A stretch of 64,000 bases of DNA from Podospora bellae-mahoneyi. Taxonomy: Eukaryota; Ascomycota; Sordariomycetes; Sordariales; Podosporaceae. The DNA lies in NCBI RefSeq assembly GCF_035222275.1, contig NC_085885.1:2666001-2730000 (forward strand). Direction: 5' to 3'. Position 1 is the stretch's first letter. Every line of letters starts with the position of its first letter. The notes beneath the pieces are model-generated. The model was not told where the DNA came from. It saw only the letters and a program-made list of their open reading frames with translations, and searched no databases. Positions 43,599-54,920 of the stretch are shown piece after piece. Both the position numbers and the translations under genes were made by a program.

Positions 43599-46500
43599 AT
43601 GGAGCAACATATCGAGGAAACAAAAGCCACCATCCGAGGTCATCGATCGCGAGGAACATTCGCAGAAGGCCATGAGTTCATCAGGGCCCTGCCCGAAGAG
43701 ATCCGGTCTCTCCCGAGCATTACAATCGAAATTGCCCAACTTTACCTGGTTCAGGGTCGGTACACGCTGGCCGCAAAAACATGTGAAGATCAACCCTCGG
43801 CCTCTGGCGAGGAGCGCGCTGCTCTTGACCTTCTGCAGGCTTTCATCGGCATTGGGAGATACTCGAAGCTCAGAACCGCGCTGAGGATTGCACAAGAGAT
43901 TGGAGAGGCGTGGCATCTCACCGGCCGATATGAGGAATCCAAGCTTTCCCAACAGCTGCAAGCCGTGACTATCAAAGACTCGGAAGGGGAAGCTTCTCCG
44001 TTAACAGAAAACAGAGTTGGTACGATCCCCTTGCGATACTTTGTTCCTATCTAACCTCCTGTCAGGTTCTCATGGTCCATTGGTACTGGAAGATCCAAGT
44101 GGTTGCCGGCGAGCAGGGACTGCTTCATGATAAACAGACCAAAGCTGCGGCTGTGGCCGGTCTAGCCCCTGTCCTGCGACAAGTCCTATCAGAGGGTCGC
44201 TTTCGGGAAGCCAGGTTTCTCATCTACTCCAAGGCACATCTCCTGGAGGATACCGACCAGGCGATAGAGGAGCTGTGCGACTTCCTCGAGTACTTGACAG
44301 ATCCAGCATTCATCATCGAAAGGGCTTTCACCCTGGTAGACTTGGCCGGCTTGCAGTTGAAGTCAGGCAGCGAAGCTGTGCTAGCTCTAGCGGCGGAAAA
44401 CTTCAAGCTCGCCAAAGATATATTCACACAATGTGGCCATACATTTGGTAATATCGACATTGATCTGCTTCTAATCTCTGCCGACAAAACCATCTCAGCG
44501 GGCGAAAGGTTTCTGGCCAAGACCAAGATTGCCGATCGTTACTTTGAAGTCCACCAGTATCAAAACGGCATCCGTTGCCTCGCGGTAGCCATTTCACCGG
44601 ACATGATCGTTGACACCTACTATGAAGACGTTGTCAAGTCCCTTGAGCTGCTAGACCGGATGATCAACGAGTGTGGCAGCGAGATATTGAAGCAGATATC
44701 CCTGCTCCATTCCGTCTGTCAAGCAAGTCTCAAGGCGCCAGAATACGGATTTGCCTTGCAGTCTCTGGAGTCCTATTTCTGCAACGTACCAGAGGAGATC
44801 AGCCCCAAGTTTCATTCGTACATGGGTATCATTCTGGGCTCGGTGTATTCCAAGTTTGGGGAAACCAAAAAGGCCGTCCGGGTTACAAGGCAGGCTTTGG
44901 AGATTTCCATGTCATGTGCGTCCTACGTTGACCAATCTGATGCAGCAACTCAGGTTGGGCATCACATGTTGAGCTTAGCTAGGGAACATCCCGAAGGGTC
45001 GGAAGAGTTCATGGAGATAACCTCCTCTGCTGTGGACTTTCTGAAAGAATGGGCAAACAAGGATGCTGAGCACGGTCATGCGGATGGCGAGGTATTGAAA
45101 TGTCTCTTCATCGCCGAATGGGACAGCGACGGCCAAAGGTGGATGGAACGGGTCAAGAAACACATCCCTGATTCAGCTGATGCTCTGGCAAGGATTCCGG
45201 TTGTAGATTTGGAGCTGCGTCTTCTCATGCGTCAAGGAAGGTTCTCCGATGGCCTAGCACTCTCTACTCAACTTGTGGAACAGCTACAGAGGCTTACAGA
45301 TGTGCCGCCATTCAAGAAGGCGCAGACACTTTTGAACGCTTGTATTCAAGCCTTCGTTTGTGTTCAGAGTACCTTTCGTCAAGACAAAGCGTTGGCCCCT
45401 GAGGAATCCCAGTCGGCCGTGAAGCTTCTTTGGGCCGCATTGCAGCACTCATATGATGCTCTACAGTTATACCGGCAAGCGAACGGGGTTGAGCTGGTCG
45501 TTGACTGCACCCTCTTTGTATGGGAGATCATAAACTTGGCTGTACTGACAATGTCGGATGATGGACGTCATGGACTGCTTACCGCTTTCATGGGGGATAT
45601 GAGACAAACCGAAAGGCTTTGTGACAGCATGAGGCAAAGCGTATTGTCGGTTGCAGGACTCCAGAGTCTCATGCATAAGAGATTTCTTGTATCAAAGAAG
45701 GCCAGCCTCAAACTCTACAGTGTCGCAGTGGAGCTTGCTTTGAAATTGCACGACCCAGCTGGTGCCTGGCTTTGGTTGCAGAAAGGAAAGGCTAGAGCAT
45801 TTGCCGATGCCCTGGGTGCTGACTGCATCCTCCCTCAGAGGCTCGTGGATCAGATCAACAAAGATCACACCGCTTACGAACTCCTCAGGGCAGAGCAGAG
45901 CATTCTCGAACTTCTTCAGGAGCCCAACGTCAACCATGTTGTTGCCTCACGCCGGTTGGCAGCGTTGAAAAAGAAGATGGAAGAACATCCGCTCTTGGTC
46001 GAGGCTGCTAAGCTCAGGGGCCAGCTGTTGGATTTGGACCTTTCAACTGATGAGCTGAAACAAGCTCTGCAAGCAACAGGTCTCGCGGCTGACAGAGTCA
46101 AGTTTGTCGATTGGCATGTCCCAATGTTGGCCAACACTACAAATCAAAACATTCGCCTCTTTGTACGCCAGTTGGATGGCACCACCTATACGCAGCAACT
46201 GCCGCTCAACATTCATCAAGTAAAAGATTGGATAGCCAAGACCCTTGCATATCCCGAGATGGCTACGCCACCACTGGCAAGAAAGACGGGAAACCAACTG
46301 CTCAAGAAGATGAACGGCTTGGTTGAAGGCTTGCTTGAGTTTACATCAGAAGGCGACCTGTTGATCCTATCGCCGTCTGGTCCCTTGAACAGCATACCAT
46401 TGCACGCACTGGAAGTTGGCAAGCAGCCCTTGGTTGAGAGGAATCTTGTCGTGAACGCCTCCAGTGTTGCTACGCTCGGTCAGTGTCTGCTTCGGATATC

Positions 46501-47326
46501 ACCAGCACCACCGACAGACGGACAACCTCGACAATCATACGGCGCCAAGTATTTTGCTGTGTACGAGGAACCTGACAGGTTACTGGAACGAGAACAGATC
46601 TTTCACCATATCGAATCACTCCCCGGAGCGTTTCCGGGTACTGTCGTCGTTGGGTCTCAGGTGACAAAGCCTCGCTTTCTCCAGGAGTGTGCAACCGCCA
46701 ACTGGATTCATTATCACGGCCATGCTCGCTATAGTAACCAGGATATCCTAAAGTCATCCCTGGTGCTCAGCGATGGAACAGACATCCTCGGCCACGATAG
46801 CAATACCGGAAATGGGGATGGAGATCTGACAGTCGACGCCGAGGCAGACCTTCTCGAGACTGTTGAAGCGGAATACGATGATGACAACAATAATGAGGAC
46901 GCTGTTGACAATAGCGAAGGAATAGACGAGCTCCTCGTCTCGGAGTTGTTCGAAGCCACACTTCCCCGAGGTGGCGTCCACTTCACCATTATTGCCTGTG
47001 ACTCTGGCACGCAGGACATTGCACCCGGTGATGAACCTTTGGGAATTATACCGGCGCTGCTCTATGCGGGCGCCACGTCTGTCCTGGGTTGCCAGTGGCC
47101 TATCGACAGTCGGGCGGGGAGAGCTTTCAGTGAGGCGTTTTATCAGGAGGTCGCGAGCAGACAGACTGGCGGAGCTGTCAACTTGGCCAGTGCTCTGAGG
47201 TCTACGGTGATGAGAATGAGAAGGGGGGAGTTGGGAGCAGAGTTTAAACAGGCGTATTACTGGGCGCCGTTTGTGCTTCATGGCCTGTGGCTTTTTCCAG
47301 CGGGTTATGGAGCTCCTCCGCAATAA
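43599..47326 (+). CDS. Large helical-repeat protein with C-terminal CHAT protease domain
   Basis: Exons 43599-44015 and 44066-47326 (50-bp intron, branch TCTAAC, donor GTTGGT) give 1225 aa. Residues 1 to about 850 are helical with TPR-like pairs (for example LYLVQGRYTLAAKTCED, FALQSLESYFCNVPEEIS). The C-terminal 330 residues are a CHAT domain, the caspase/separase-fold peptidase: NWIHYHGHARYSNQDIL places His1025 in the conserved GH(G/A) motif, and FTIIACDSGTQDIAPGDEPL gives Cys1117. The following LLYAGATSVLGCQWPIDSRA is the family block after the cysteine. An acidic insert separates the two catalytic motifs. Both catalytic residues are present, so it should be active. In bacteria TPR-CHAT proteins are effectors in cell-death or defence systems; fungal targets are unknown. 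Confidence 0.9.
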
Positions 47327-47573
47327 CGACCACCACGCCACTACCAGCGCCACCACCAGCGCCACCACCATCAAGAAATCCAGCGTTGGTTTTGGTTTCT
47401 CACCAAGCTCAAGGTTGTGAAGAAAGGGGGCTTTGCTGTGCGCCGAACTCAATACTTTGTGGCGGCCAATGAAGAGTTGGCTGGTTTAAGCTCGGTTTCC
47501 TTCCTTTCGCAACACCAAGCTTTGCAAACACTTGTAGTCTGATTCCGCAACAAAATTGTACCATTGACAATCC

Positions 47574-48191
47574 TTGACCACCAAATACACTTTCACTTTC
47601 CCCGCGCAGAAAGATGGTCCGCAGATCTCGTCGTCTTGCAGAGAAAAGCGAACGAGCTTTCCGCTTGGGATCTCTCCGGTTCGTCACATCTGTCCTGAAG
47701 TCGAACTGCAAAAGTACACATGCAAGACATGCGAAAGAAGATATCGGTGGGAATTCAACGGCCCCTGTGTTTGGAACTGTATCGTAACGATCGGGTGAGC
47801 TATGAGAGACCGGAAGATCTCGGAGGGGTTGGCGCCAGAGCTCAACACATATTCGCCGAGCGATTCCGCCGTCTGGAACACCTGATACTTGAGCCCTGGC
47901 GACCATGGTCGCACGGTGAAATGCGGCGTCGGGAAGAGTGTATGTGTTTGCCTATATGTGTTCGCCTCACCGCTAGTCAACTGTAACTATCGCACACATC
48001 AATATGCCAATATTGTTGCCATAGACCTCATCAGTCATTTTAGGCAACTTCCCCCACACCCTAAAGAAGATTTCAGCGACGATGTCATTCACTATTTGAG
48101 GTTGCTTGTTCAGGTGGCAACCCCGACGTCTGTGTGGCAGATCCGGAGGGAAGCGAGCATTAGAAAAGCGTGGACGAGGCCTGAGGCGTAG
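47574..48191 (+). pseudogene. Cys-rich gene remnant of unknown family
   Basis: One frame gives PEVELQKYTCKTCERRYRWE followed by FNGPCVWNC, a Cys cluster that looks like a real domain. Another gives RFRRLEHLILEPWRPWSHG. A third gives the stretch DLISHFRQLPPHPKEDFSDD and HYLRLLVQVATPTSVWQIRR, ending at 48191. All are on the plus strand and in sensible order. An ATG at 47614 (MVRRSRRLAEKSERA) is a plausible old start. Introns with proper phase could not be found for all joins, so the gene is probably broken. It lies 250 bp after the CHAT gene. Confidence 0.35.
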
Positions 48192-48983
48192 ACAGTCACA
48201 TTTGGGAGTTGTTGGAGAGGTGTCTGTTTGGAGTCTTCAGTCTTGCTTGTTTTGGGCCTCAGGGGTCACTCCATCTCAAGAGAATTATTGCCTGATACTT
48301 TTGCCCTCGTGAGCAGGTTTCGTCATGGGCTATTGTCATTATTGAGTCACGGGTTCAATAGCGGGCACCTTGATGGTTTGATGGTGGCAGATACCTGAGG
48401 CATCTTGTGGTAGCAGGTTGGGGTTGGTGAGCATCTAGTTCGTCCAAGAGACATGGGTAAAAATGGCGAGGGAGGAAGCCATTTCTACGAAGGCCGTGAT
48501 ACTATGTCTGATTAAGGTAGGGAGGACTTTTCTGAGATCTAATTTGGGTATGTGTGGCCTTTGTTTATGTAGATATCTGTGGACTTTGTGCTGCCATCTG
48601 ATGTATCCAAACATCAAAGGATGATCCTCCCTGACCTCCATACGACTCTCACTTGCTCCCTGCTCGTCAACAAATGAAATGACGTAGTCGCCTTGGGGCT
48701 GACCGATGTCGTTCCTGCCTTCGCTGGTAAATACACCCAACACTTTTTATTGTGCCCCAGGCCATAATAGCTGGTGGCCAGAGTTTTCTATTCGCGTCCT
48801 CGAGACTCTCGGCCCCTCATATTTCTTCCTCGCTCTCTTCTTCCTCCTCTTTCATCTTTCACCCTCCTCTTTTCTCTTTACCTTTTAGCGTCGACCTTTC
48901 ACCGTTCACATTTCACGCCTTATCCCACCCACACTTTTCGACTCTTTTTTCACTAGAACAACATCAAAGAGTCGAAAGAAAAC
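48192..48983. other. Intergenic, pyrimidine-rich leader at the end
   Basis: No gene seen up to about 48780. 48800-48960 is strongly C/T-rich on the plus strand, as in promoters and 5' UTRs of highly expressed fungal genes, directly before the ATG at 48984. Confidence 0.45.
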
Positions 48984-49910
48984 ATGGCCTCCATGATGGG
49001 AGATGCTAGCTACAATCTCGTCGACATGGCCGCCACGACGGTCAACGTCAAAGAGGGGCTCATCGAGACGTCCGTCATGATGGTCAATCCCAAGCACGAG
49101 TCCATCGATGTCTCCACTGACGACTTCCTCCTCAACTTCGCCATCACCACATTCACTTCCGCCACGGACCAGGTCCACGACGACCATATGCAGGCCCTCA
49201 GCCATCTGTTCCCTGAAAAGGCCGGCGCCGCCCGCCTCGAGGCACATCCGCCCTTGGATTTCGCCACGCATGAGGAGTGCCACAGTACTTCCAAGCTGCT
49301 TCTCTCTGGCGGTGCGAACTTTCCCTTTGGCAGTGCGAACCTTTCCTCTGGCAGCGCTGGCTTGAAAGGAACCGGTCATGATTCACCCATCGATTCAGCC
49401 ACCTCGATGACCTCGGACAGTTCACCCAGTTCGACGACGTCCCCTCGCAGCTCGCCCAGCTCCACGTCCACGGACGACGCCGTGGTTTTTGCCCTCGCGG
49501 ATGGACACGAAGGAAAGAAGGAACCCACCCTGGGAGAGCCAGAAAAGGGCACTCTGGCCTAGTACGCCTGGGTCAACATTCACGACTACTGCTGGGAAAA
49601 GGCCTCGGAGATGGACGACTTGCCCGTCGAGATGACAGAGGACGAGTTCATCGACAAGGGCGCGAGTTACTACATGGATCTTCCCCTTCAATACGCCGTT
49701 GCGAGGGCCTATTCGCGCATCATGCTTGACGGAGAGGATTTTCCGTTGGATGAGTGGTCTCTTTTTGAACAGGTCCCGGAGCTGATGGATTGGGAGTTTT
49801 CTCATGGGACTTGTCATGTCAAGGGCTTGATCGAGTTTTGCTGCGGGCATGTTGCTAGGGTGTATGAGGATTGGGAGTCGGGGAGGGATGCGGAGGTCAC
49901 TCTTGTGTGA
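48984..49910 (+). CDS. Unknown protein, reading frame split by one in-frame TAG
   Basis: The frame opens at 48984 (MASMMGDASYNLVDMAATTV) and runs 192 codons to a TAG at 49560-49562, then continues in the same frame without another stop to 49910. The sequence across the TAG stays protein-like (YAWVNIHDYCWEKASEMDDL directly after it). The second half (residues 194-308) looks globular: QYAVARAYSRIMLDGEDFPL, then EFSHGTCHVKGLIEFCCGHV. The first half ends in a Ser/Thr/Pro-rich linker. Either the gene is recently inactivated by one nonsense change, or the stop is read through, or it is a sequence error. An intron of suitable phase covering the stop was not evident. Family unknown. Confidence 0.5.
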
Positions 49911-51431
49911 ATTGACTTTTTTGAGGGGGTGGGTTTGGTGTGTGTAGAGAGGCTTGGAGATGTGATGGATTTGGCGGGAGGCACAAACCCAAAGGGCGGT
50001 TCAGGATGTGTAGCTGTTTGGTCACAGACGGGATCAGAAGGTGTGGAGCCCTTGGGGACTGTGGATTTGCAAAGGATAGCGCTGGAGGTTTCTGTATAAT
50101 GGGATTTGTTGGTCTGGGTATCAGGTTCGAGCTTGGGGAGGTTGGGGGGTTTGATGTGGGGGGTTTGGTGGTGATGAACTCTGTGCCTTGGGCATGGGGA
50201 ATATCTGAGGCGTGGGAGGTTGTTTTTAATTGGGCAAAGTGCATCTCGACGTAATTGTGCATGTTACAGCGTAGTCAGAGTCCCTGCCATAGAAGCCGTA
50301 ACTTGAAAACTGAATCAGCGTGGTCGGGGGCAGATTTATCCCCGAGTGTTTTTTAATGCGTGCACTGACGTCAGCTTGTGTGTGATGTGTGATGCGAAGA
50401 GTGAAAAGGGAGAAGCCCAAAGAAAACACCGTTTGAGGAAGGCGGGAATATGCTGTGGCCGAGCAGCAGAAGGTAAACAAGAGTGAGTTGCAGAGAATGT
50501 TAATATTCAATGTTAAAAATAATGTGAAAGGGGAGAGCGTTGTCTCCGTGCTGTTGATGTGCCAAGCCTGCGGCCCGCTTGCATCATCCCGGGAGGCGGC
50601 CCCACCATCCCGATGGCGACCCCGCGTGGGGAGGACATTCAGCGCCGATGATGTTGAACGGCTGCTAGTTTATTGGAAATATTGGCCAAGGCAAAAGAAG
50701 ATATGTATGTAATATAGATTCCTGTCTGGCGCATAGAGAACGGCAAAAGGGACGTCTATGCAACCCTCGCACTTCACCAGTTTTCGGAGAGCACCAGCAC
50801 CGGACAAACGGAACCAACCCCACGCCCTCGGGATCAGATCGTGCGCCTTCGGGACGGATTTGAGTGTATTTCCTGGGTACCTTAAGCTAGAATTGATTTG
50901 GACTGAGATCTATTTGTCAATTGCTTTTGGTTGCACTGATCACACTGCCTTGGGTTTGACAACTTGTCCACGTGCCCGACTGATCCGGCCGGATGACAAT
51001 GCCGCGGCGGCAGGGCAGGCACCGGGTAGCGATCGCCGAATACAACCGGCCCTGCTGGGCTGCTGGGGCTGGATATGTACAGCCCCTCAATTTTTGGCAG
51101 CTGAGTGTCGCATTTCCTTCAACGCTCGACCAGACGCTCGAATCGATTCTTTTGACAGACACGACGTTTCAAAAAGCCTACACGGACGGCGCATACTTGA
51201 TTAAATATTCACGGAAAGACACACTTTTACCAATAGATTGTCTCGCGCACCATCCACAACCCCACACACCCCGTTCCCGCCTTGCTCCTCGTCGCAAACC
51301 TTGGCTCGGTTCGCTCTCGGTGGCAAACCTGCCAGAAGTTACAGATAGGGGCGAGACAGTCATACGATGCCTCCCGCGCCCTGACACGATCTGCTATATT
51401 TGACACAGGTATCGAAATCGGATAGCACAGT
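49911..51431. other. Intergenic, nothing recognised
   Basis: 1.5 kb upstream of AFG1. Several open frames on both strands lack protein-like composition. No RNA gene or element end seen. Confidence 0.4.
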
Positions 51432-53223
51432 ATGCGCGCGCCGCTTGTGGCAGGTGTTCCTTGCAAGAGGGCCCTGACGTCGACGTCACTATCACGACCG
51501 GTAGTAGTTCGGACGGGAGGAGCAACGTCGCGACGAACGCTTTCTACCAACGCTCGAACCCTCCGACCTGCGAACAAGCCGACCGAGCTGTCATGTTTGC
51601 GACCTGGGGGGAGGGTGGCCTACCCGGCTGTTTTCAGTGCTGGGCAAAGGAGGCGGAAGGCGTCTGCTGTTGCGACTGCTGCTACTACTTTTGAGGATGG
51701 GGGGGTGCCGGTCGAGGAAGGGATATCCCTAAAGGAACATGGGGAGGTGAAGGAGGTGAGGAATGAGAAGGATGTTGGGCCTGCGGAGGAGTATGATAGA
51801 AGAGTGGAGGAGGGGTTGTTGAGGAATGACGAGCACCAACGAGGTGAGCGACCATAACGACAAGAAGGGGAAGAGATGGGTGACTAACTCTGGTTTGTGT
51901 GCAGGAATCATCCAAAGCCTACAGCATCTCCACGAGGAACTGCGACACTACACCGCGCCACCTGTCGTCCGACCCACGCTTGAGAGCCTAAAGCCGCAAA
52001 AGAGTTTATTTTCCTGGTTTGGCAAGGACACCAAGCCGACGATTGGGAAGATTCCTACCAATTTGCCAAGGGGGTTATACCTCTACGGCGACGTCGGGTG
52101 CGGAAAGACAATGATGATGGATCTGTTCTACGACACGCTCCCGCAGTCGGTCAAGTCCAAGACGAGGATACACTTCCACAATTTCATGCAGGATGTCCAC
52201 AAGCGGCTTCACAAGATGAAGATGCAGTATGGCAGTGATGTCGACTGCGTCCCGTTTGTCGCGGCCGAGATTGCAGAGCAGGGGAATGTCTTGTGTTTTG
52301 ACGAGTTTCAGTGCACCGATGTGGCGGACGCCATGATTTTGAGGAGGCTGCTGGAGGCGTTGATGTCGCATGGGGTGGTGCTGGTCACGACGAGCAACAG
52401 GCATCCGGATGAGCTGTACATGAATGGGATCCAGCGCGAGAGTTTCATACCGGCGATTCATCTGCTGAAAAACAGGCTGCATGTTATCAATTTGGACTCG
52501 ACGACGGATTACCGCAAGATTCCGAGGCCACCGTCGGGGGTGTACCACACCCCGCTCGACGCTCATGCTGCTTCTCACGCCGAGAAGTGGTTTCGGTTTT
52601 TGGGTGATCCCGAGTCGCCGGAGCCGCATCCTGAGGTGCAGAAGGTTTGGGGGAGGGAGATTATCGTGCCGAGGGTGAGTGGGAGGTGTGCGTGGTTTAC
52701 GTTTGATGAGTTGATTGGCAAGCCGACCAGCGCGGCGGATTACATCGAGCTCATGCGCTCGTATGACGCGTTCATCGTTACGGAGGTTCCCGGGATGACA
52801 TATCGGCAGCGGGATCTTGCGAGGAGGTTTATCACTTTTATTGATGCCGTGTACGAGTCACATGCGAAGCTGGTGCTCACCACTGCTGCGCCGTTGAGGG
52901 AGCTGTTTGTCTCCAAAGCGGAGATTCGGGAGTCGCTGAAGGCGGCAGGCAGAAGCAGCGAGGTGCTGGATGATAGCTCGGTGGAGGACGTGATGAGTCA
53001 CATGATGGATGACCTGGAGCACAACGCCGAGCAGCTGTCAAAGTCGAATCTGTTTACGGGCGATGAGGAGGCTTTTGCTTTTGCGAGGGCGCTGTCGAGG
53101 TTGACGGAGATGGGGAGCAAGATGTGGGTGGAGAGGGGGATGGGGTTGGAGAGTCAGGGGGGGAAGAAGGAGAGGGATGATTGGGCCAAGACGAGGAGCA
53201 GGCAGATGGAGGATAGTATGTAG
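51432..53223 (+). CDS. AFG1: AFG1-like mitochondrial AAA-type ATPase
   Basis: Exons 51432-51843 and 51905-53223 (61-bp intron, donor GTGAGC) give 576 aa. The Arg/Ser-rich N-terminus (MRAPLVAGVPCKRALTSTSL) is a fitting mitochondrial presequence. The ATPase core has Walker A YGDVGCGKT (residues about 198-206), then RIHFHNFMQDVH, Walker B VLCFDEFQCTDVADA (about 266-280) and the sensor-like VVLVTTSNRHPDELYMNG. All are hallmark blocks of the AFG1/LACE1 family, which helps clear or degrade inner-membrane respiratory-chain proteins. The C-terminus includes YRQRDLARRFITFIDAVYES. All catalytic motifs are intact. Length is slightly above the yeast protein because of the longer presequence. Confidence 0.95.
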
Positions 53224-53434
53224 TTTCCTTTTGTCTGTGTAAACCGAGCGGCATTGGGTGGGTGGCAAAGCATTTGCGGCGTTGCAGGATGGACTGGATA
53301 GTGGCTACCGAGGTGGTGCTTTTTGAGTATATGTTTTGGATAGTGTCAGAATACATCGTTCTCGTCCACATACCTCCTTTATCATTTCTCATCTCATGTC
53401 CTTCGTCTCATCCATTTGTTTCCCTTCCTGTCCT

Positions 53435-54469
53435 CTAATAAATCCCCGGGATCAAAACCCACCCAACCCTCTGCTTATGCTGCGTCCAAGCCCCCCCATA
53501 CCGGTTGCTCATATACTCATCCATCAATCCCACACTCTCCCCCGCAAAGTGACCAGCATGCGCCAACCCCATCCCTAGCCCAGCCCACCAACCCCCCGCC
53601 GCGATCCCGAAACCCGTCCTCCAGAGGACGTAACCCCCATAATTCGGATGCCTACTCAGACTCCACAACCCCCTATCACAAATCTTCCCCTCATTGACTC
53701 TAATCTGTTTCCCCCCGACAGCAATCCTCTCCTCCTTGAAAAAGCTCCTCTGCCTCTCCGAAATCGTCTCGACCGCCAACCCAACCGCAAACATCAGGCT
53801 CCCCACCAACACTGGCAACGGCAGCTCGACCTCCCCCAACAACGGCACCCTCACCCCCTTCAGCAGAGCCGTGCTCGTCTTGGGCAACAGATACAACAGA
53901 CTATTCACCGCGTTCGCCGCCGTCTCCAGCAGCGCGACAAAAACCGCCATCCTCGGCGTCATGGGTTCCCGAGCGATAAACCCCGCCCAGTACGCCTGTT
54001 TGAGTCTGCTCAGCCTCCCCATCCAGGATAAAATCTCCCCTGTAGGCGTCTGCCCCAGCAACCCAGGGTTGATGACCGCGACCCCGAGCTTAGGCAGCAG
54101 TTTCAACAGCGGGCTCTTGGGCGACAGTAAGTATGACTGCAGGAGTGGTTCGATAGCCCGGAGGCCGATGAAGGTGAGCGTGCCGGCCGGGTTGGGCGTG
54201 TAGTTCCCCCGGGGTATCATGTCCCTCGGCGAGGCCAGGCTCATGGGCGAGGGGTTGTCCAACCCCAAGTCTTCTCTCGGTTCCCCTTCCGGCTGTGACA
54301 ACTCCTCGGGGACTACTTTGGACAGGAGCTCAGAAGGCAGAGGTTGGGACGGCAGGGGCGTGTAGAACGAGTTTGACGGCGTGGGGACGACAACCGGCTC
54401 TTCCTCCTCGTCATAGTCCGAGGACCCGCCCATGATGGCGGTTTCATAGACGGATACTGTGTCGTCCAT
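53435..54469 (-). CDS. ICMT/DUF1295-like multi-pass membrane protein
   Basis: 344 aa from the ATG at 54469 (MDDTVSVYETAIMGGSSDYD). The open frame further upstream is T-rich leader and unlikely to be coding. The N-terminal 90 residues are acidic and Pro-rich. Then come hydrophobic segments (LLKLLPKLGVAVINPGLLG, VLVGSLMFAVGLAVETISE) and the family signature LWSLSRHPNYGGYVLWRTG with HAGHFAGESVGLMDEYM, which are shared by isoprenylcysteine methyltransferase and steroid-reductase-like (DUF1295) proteins. The RHPNY motif binds the cofactor in characterised relatives. Likely an ER membrane enzyme; the substrate is unknown. It is convergent with AFG1, with 211 bp between stops. Confidence 0.8.
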   Translation of the reverse strand: MDDTVSVYETAIMGGSSDYDEEEEPVVVPTPSNSFYTPLPSQPLPSELLSKVVPEELSQPEGEPREDLGLDNPSPMSLASPRDMIPRGNYTPNPAGTLTFIGLRAIEPLLQSYLLSPKSPLLKLLPKLGVAVINPGLLGQTPTGEILSWMGRLSRLKQAYWAGFIAREPMTPRMAVFVALLETAANAVNSLLYLLPKTSTALLKGVRVPLLGEVELPLPVLVGSLMFAVGLAVETISERQRSFFKEERIAVGGKQIRVNEGKICDRGLWSLSRHPNYGGYVLWRTGFGIAAGGWWAGLGMGLAHAGHFAGESVGLMDEYMSNRYGGAWTQHKQRVGWVLIPGIY

Positions 54470-54920
54470 TGTTGTTTTGCTGATTGTGTCTTGTCGTCTT
54501 GTGTGTGGTGTTTGTGGTAAACGACCAAAAAAAAACAAAACAAAAAAACAGAAAAAAGGCAGCAAAATGAAGGGTAAAAAAAAAAAAAAAGAGAGAAATG
54601 CGGGGTAGCAAAACTGAGGGGATTGACACCCGAGGTTTATGACTACCTCTCCCCAAACAGTGGAGGGCATGTCGTTGAGTCGTTTGGCGCAGGTCATGGT
54701 GGAGACCCGACAGCTCATCATACGTCTTGGCATCGGGTTTCGAGCGCTTCTGTGGAGGCCCAGTGAAGGCCCGATTCAGGGGAATGTGGTTAACCATGTA
54801 TTTAAACACTACCGCTCAAAGACTGTAAAAGAAAAAAACAATGTCACTATGCCTTCCCGTATGTACCCTACCCTTGACGCCCAGTACCCGAACATAACCT
54901 CACAGCCTCGAGCCCCTCAT
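54470..54920. other. Intergenic leader with homopurine tracts
   Basis: A-rich runs near 54530-54590 are the T-rich leader of the membrane-protein gene on the minus strand. The remainder lies upstream of that gene and downstream of the aminopeptidase gene. No further gene. Confidence 0.4.

Noticed and set aside
46754-47452. 232-codon minus-strand frame opposite the CHAT gene
   Set aside because: It lies antisense to the catalytic domain and has no protein-like features.
50758-51403. Frames of 148 and 136 codons upstream of AFG1
   Set aside because: Mixed low-complexity content with no splice signals joining them to AFG1; more likely promoter DNA.
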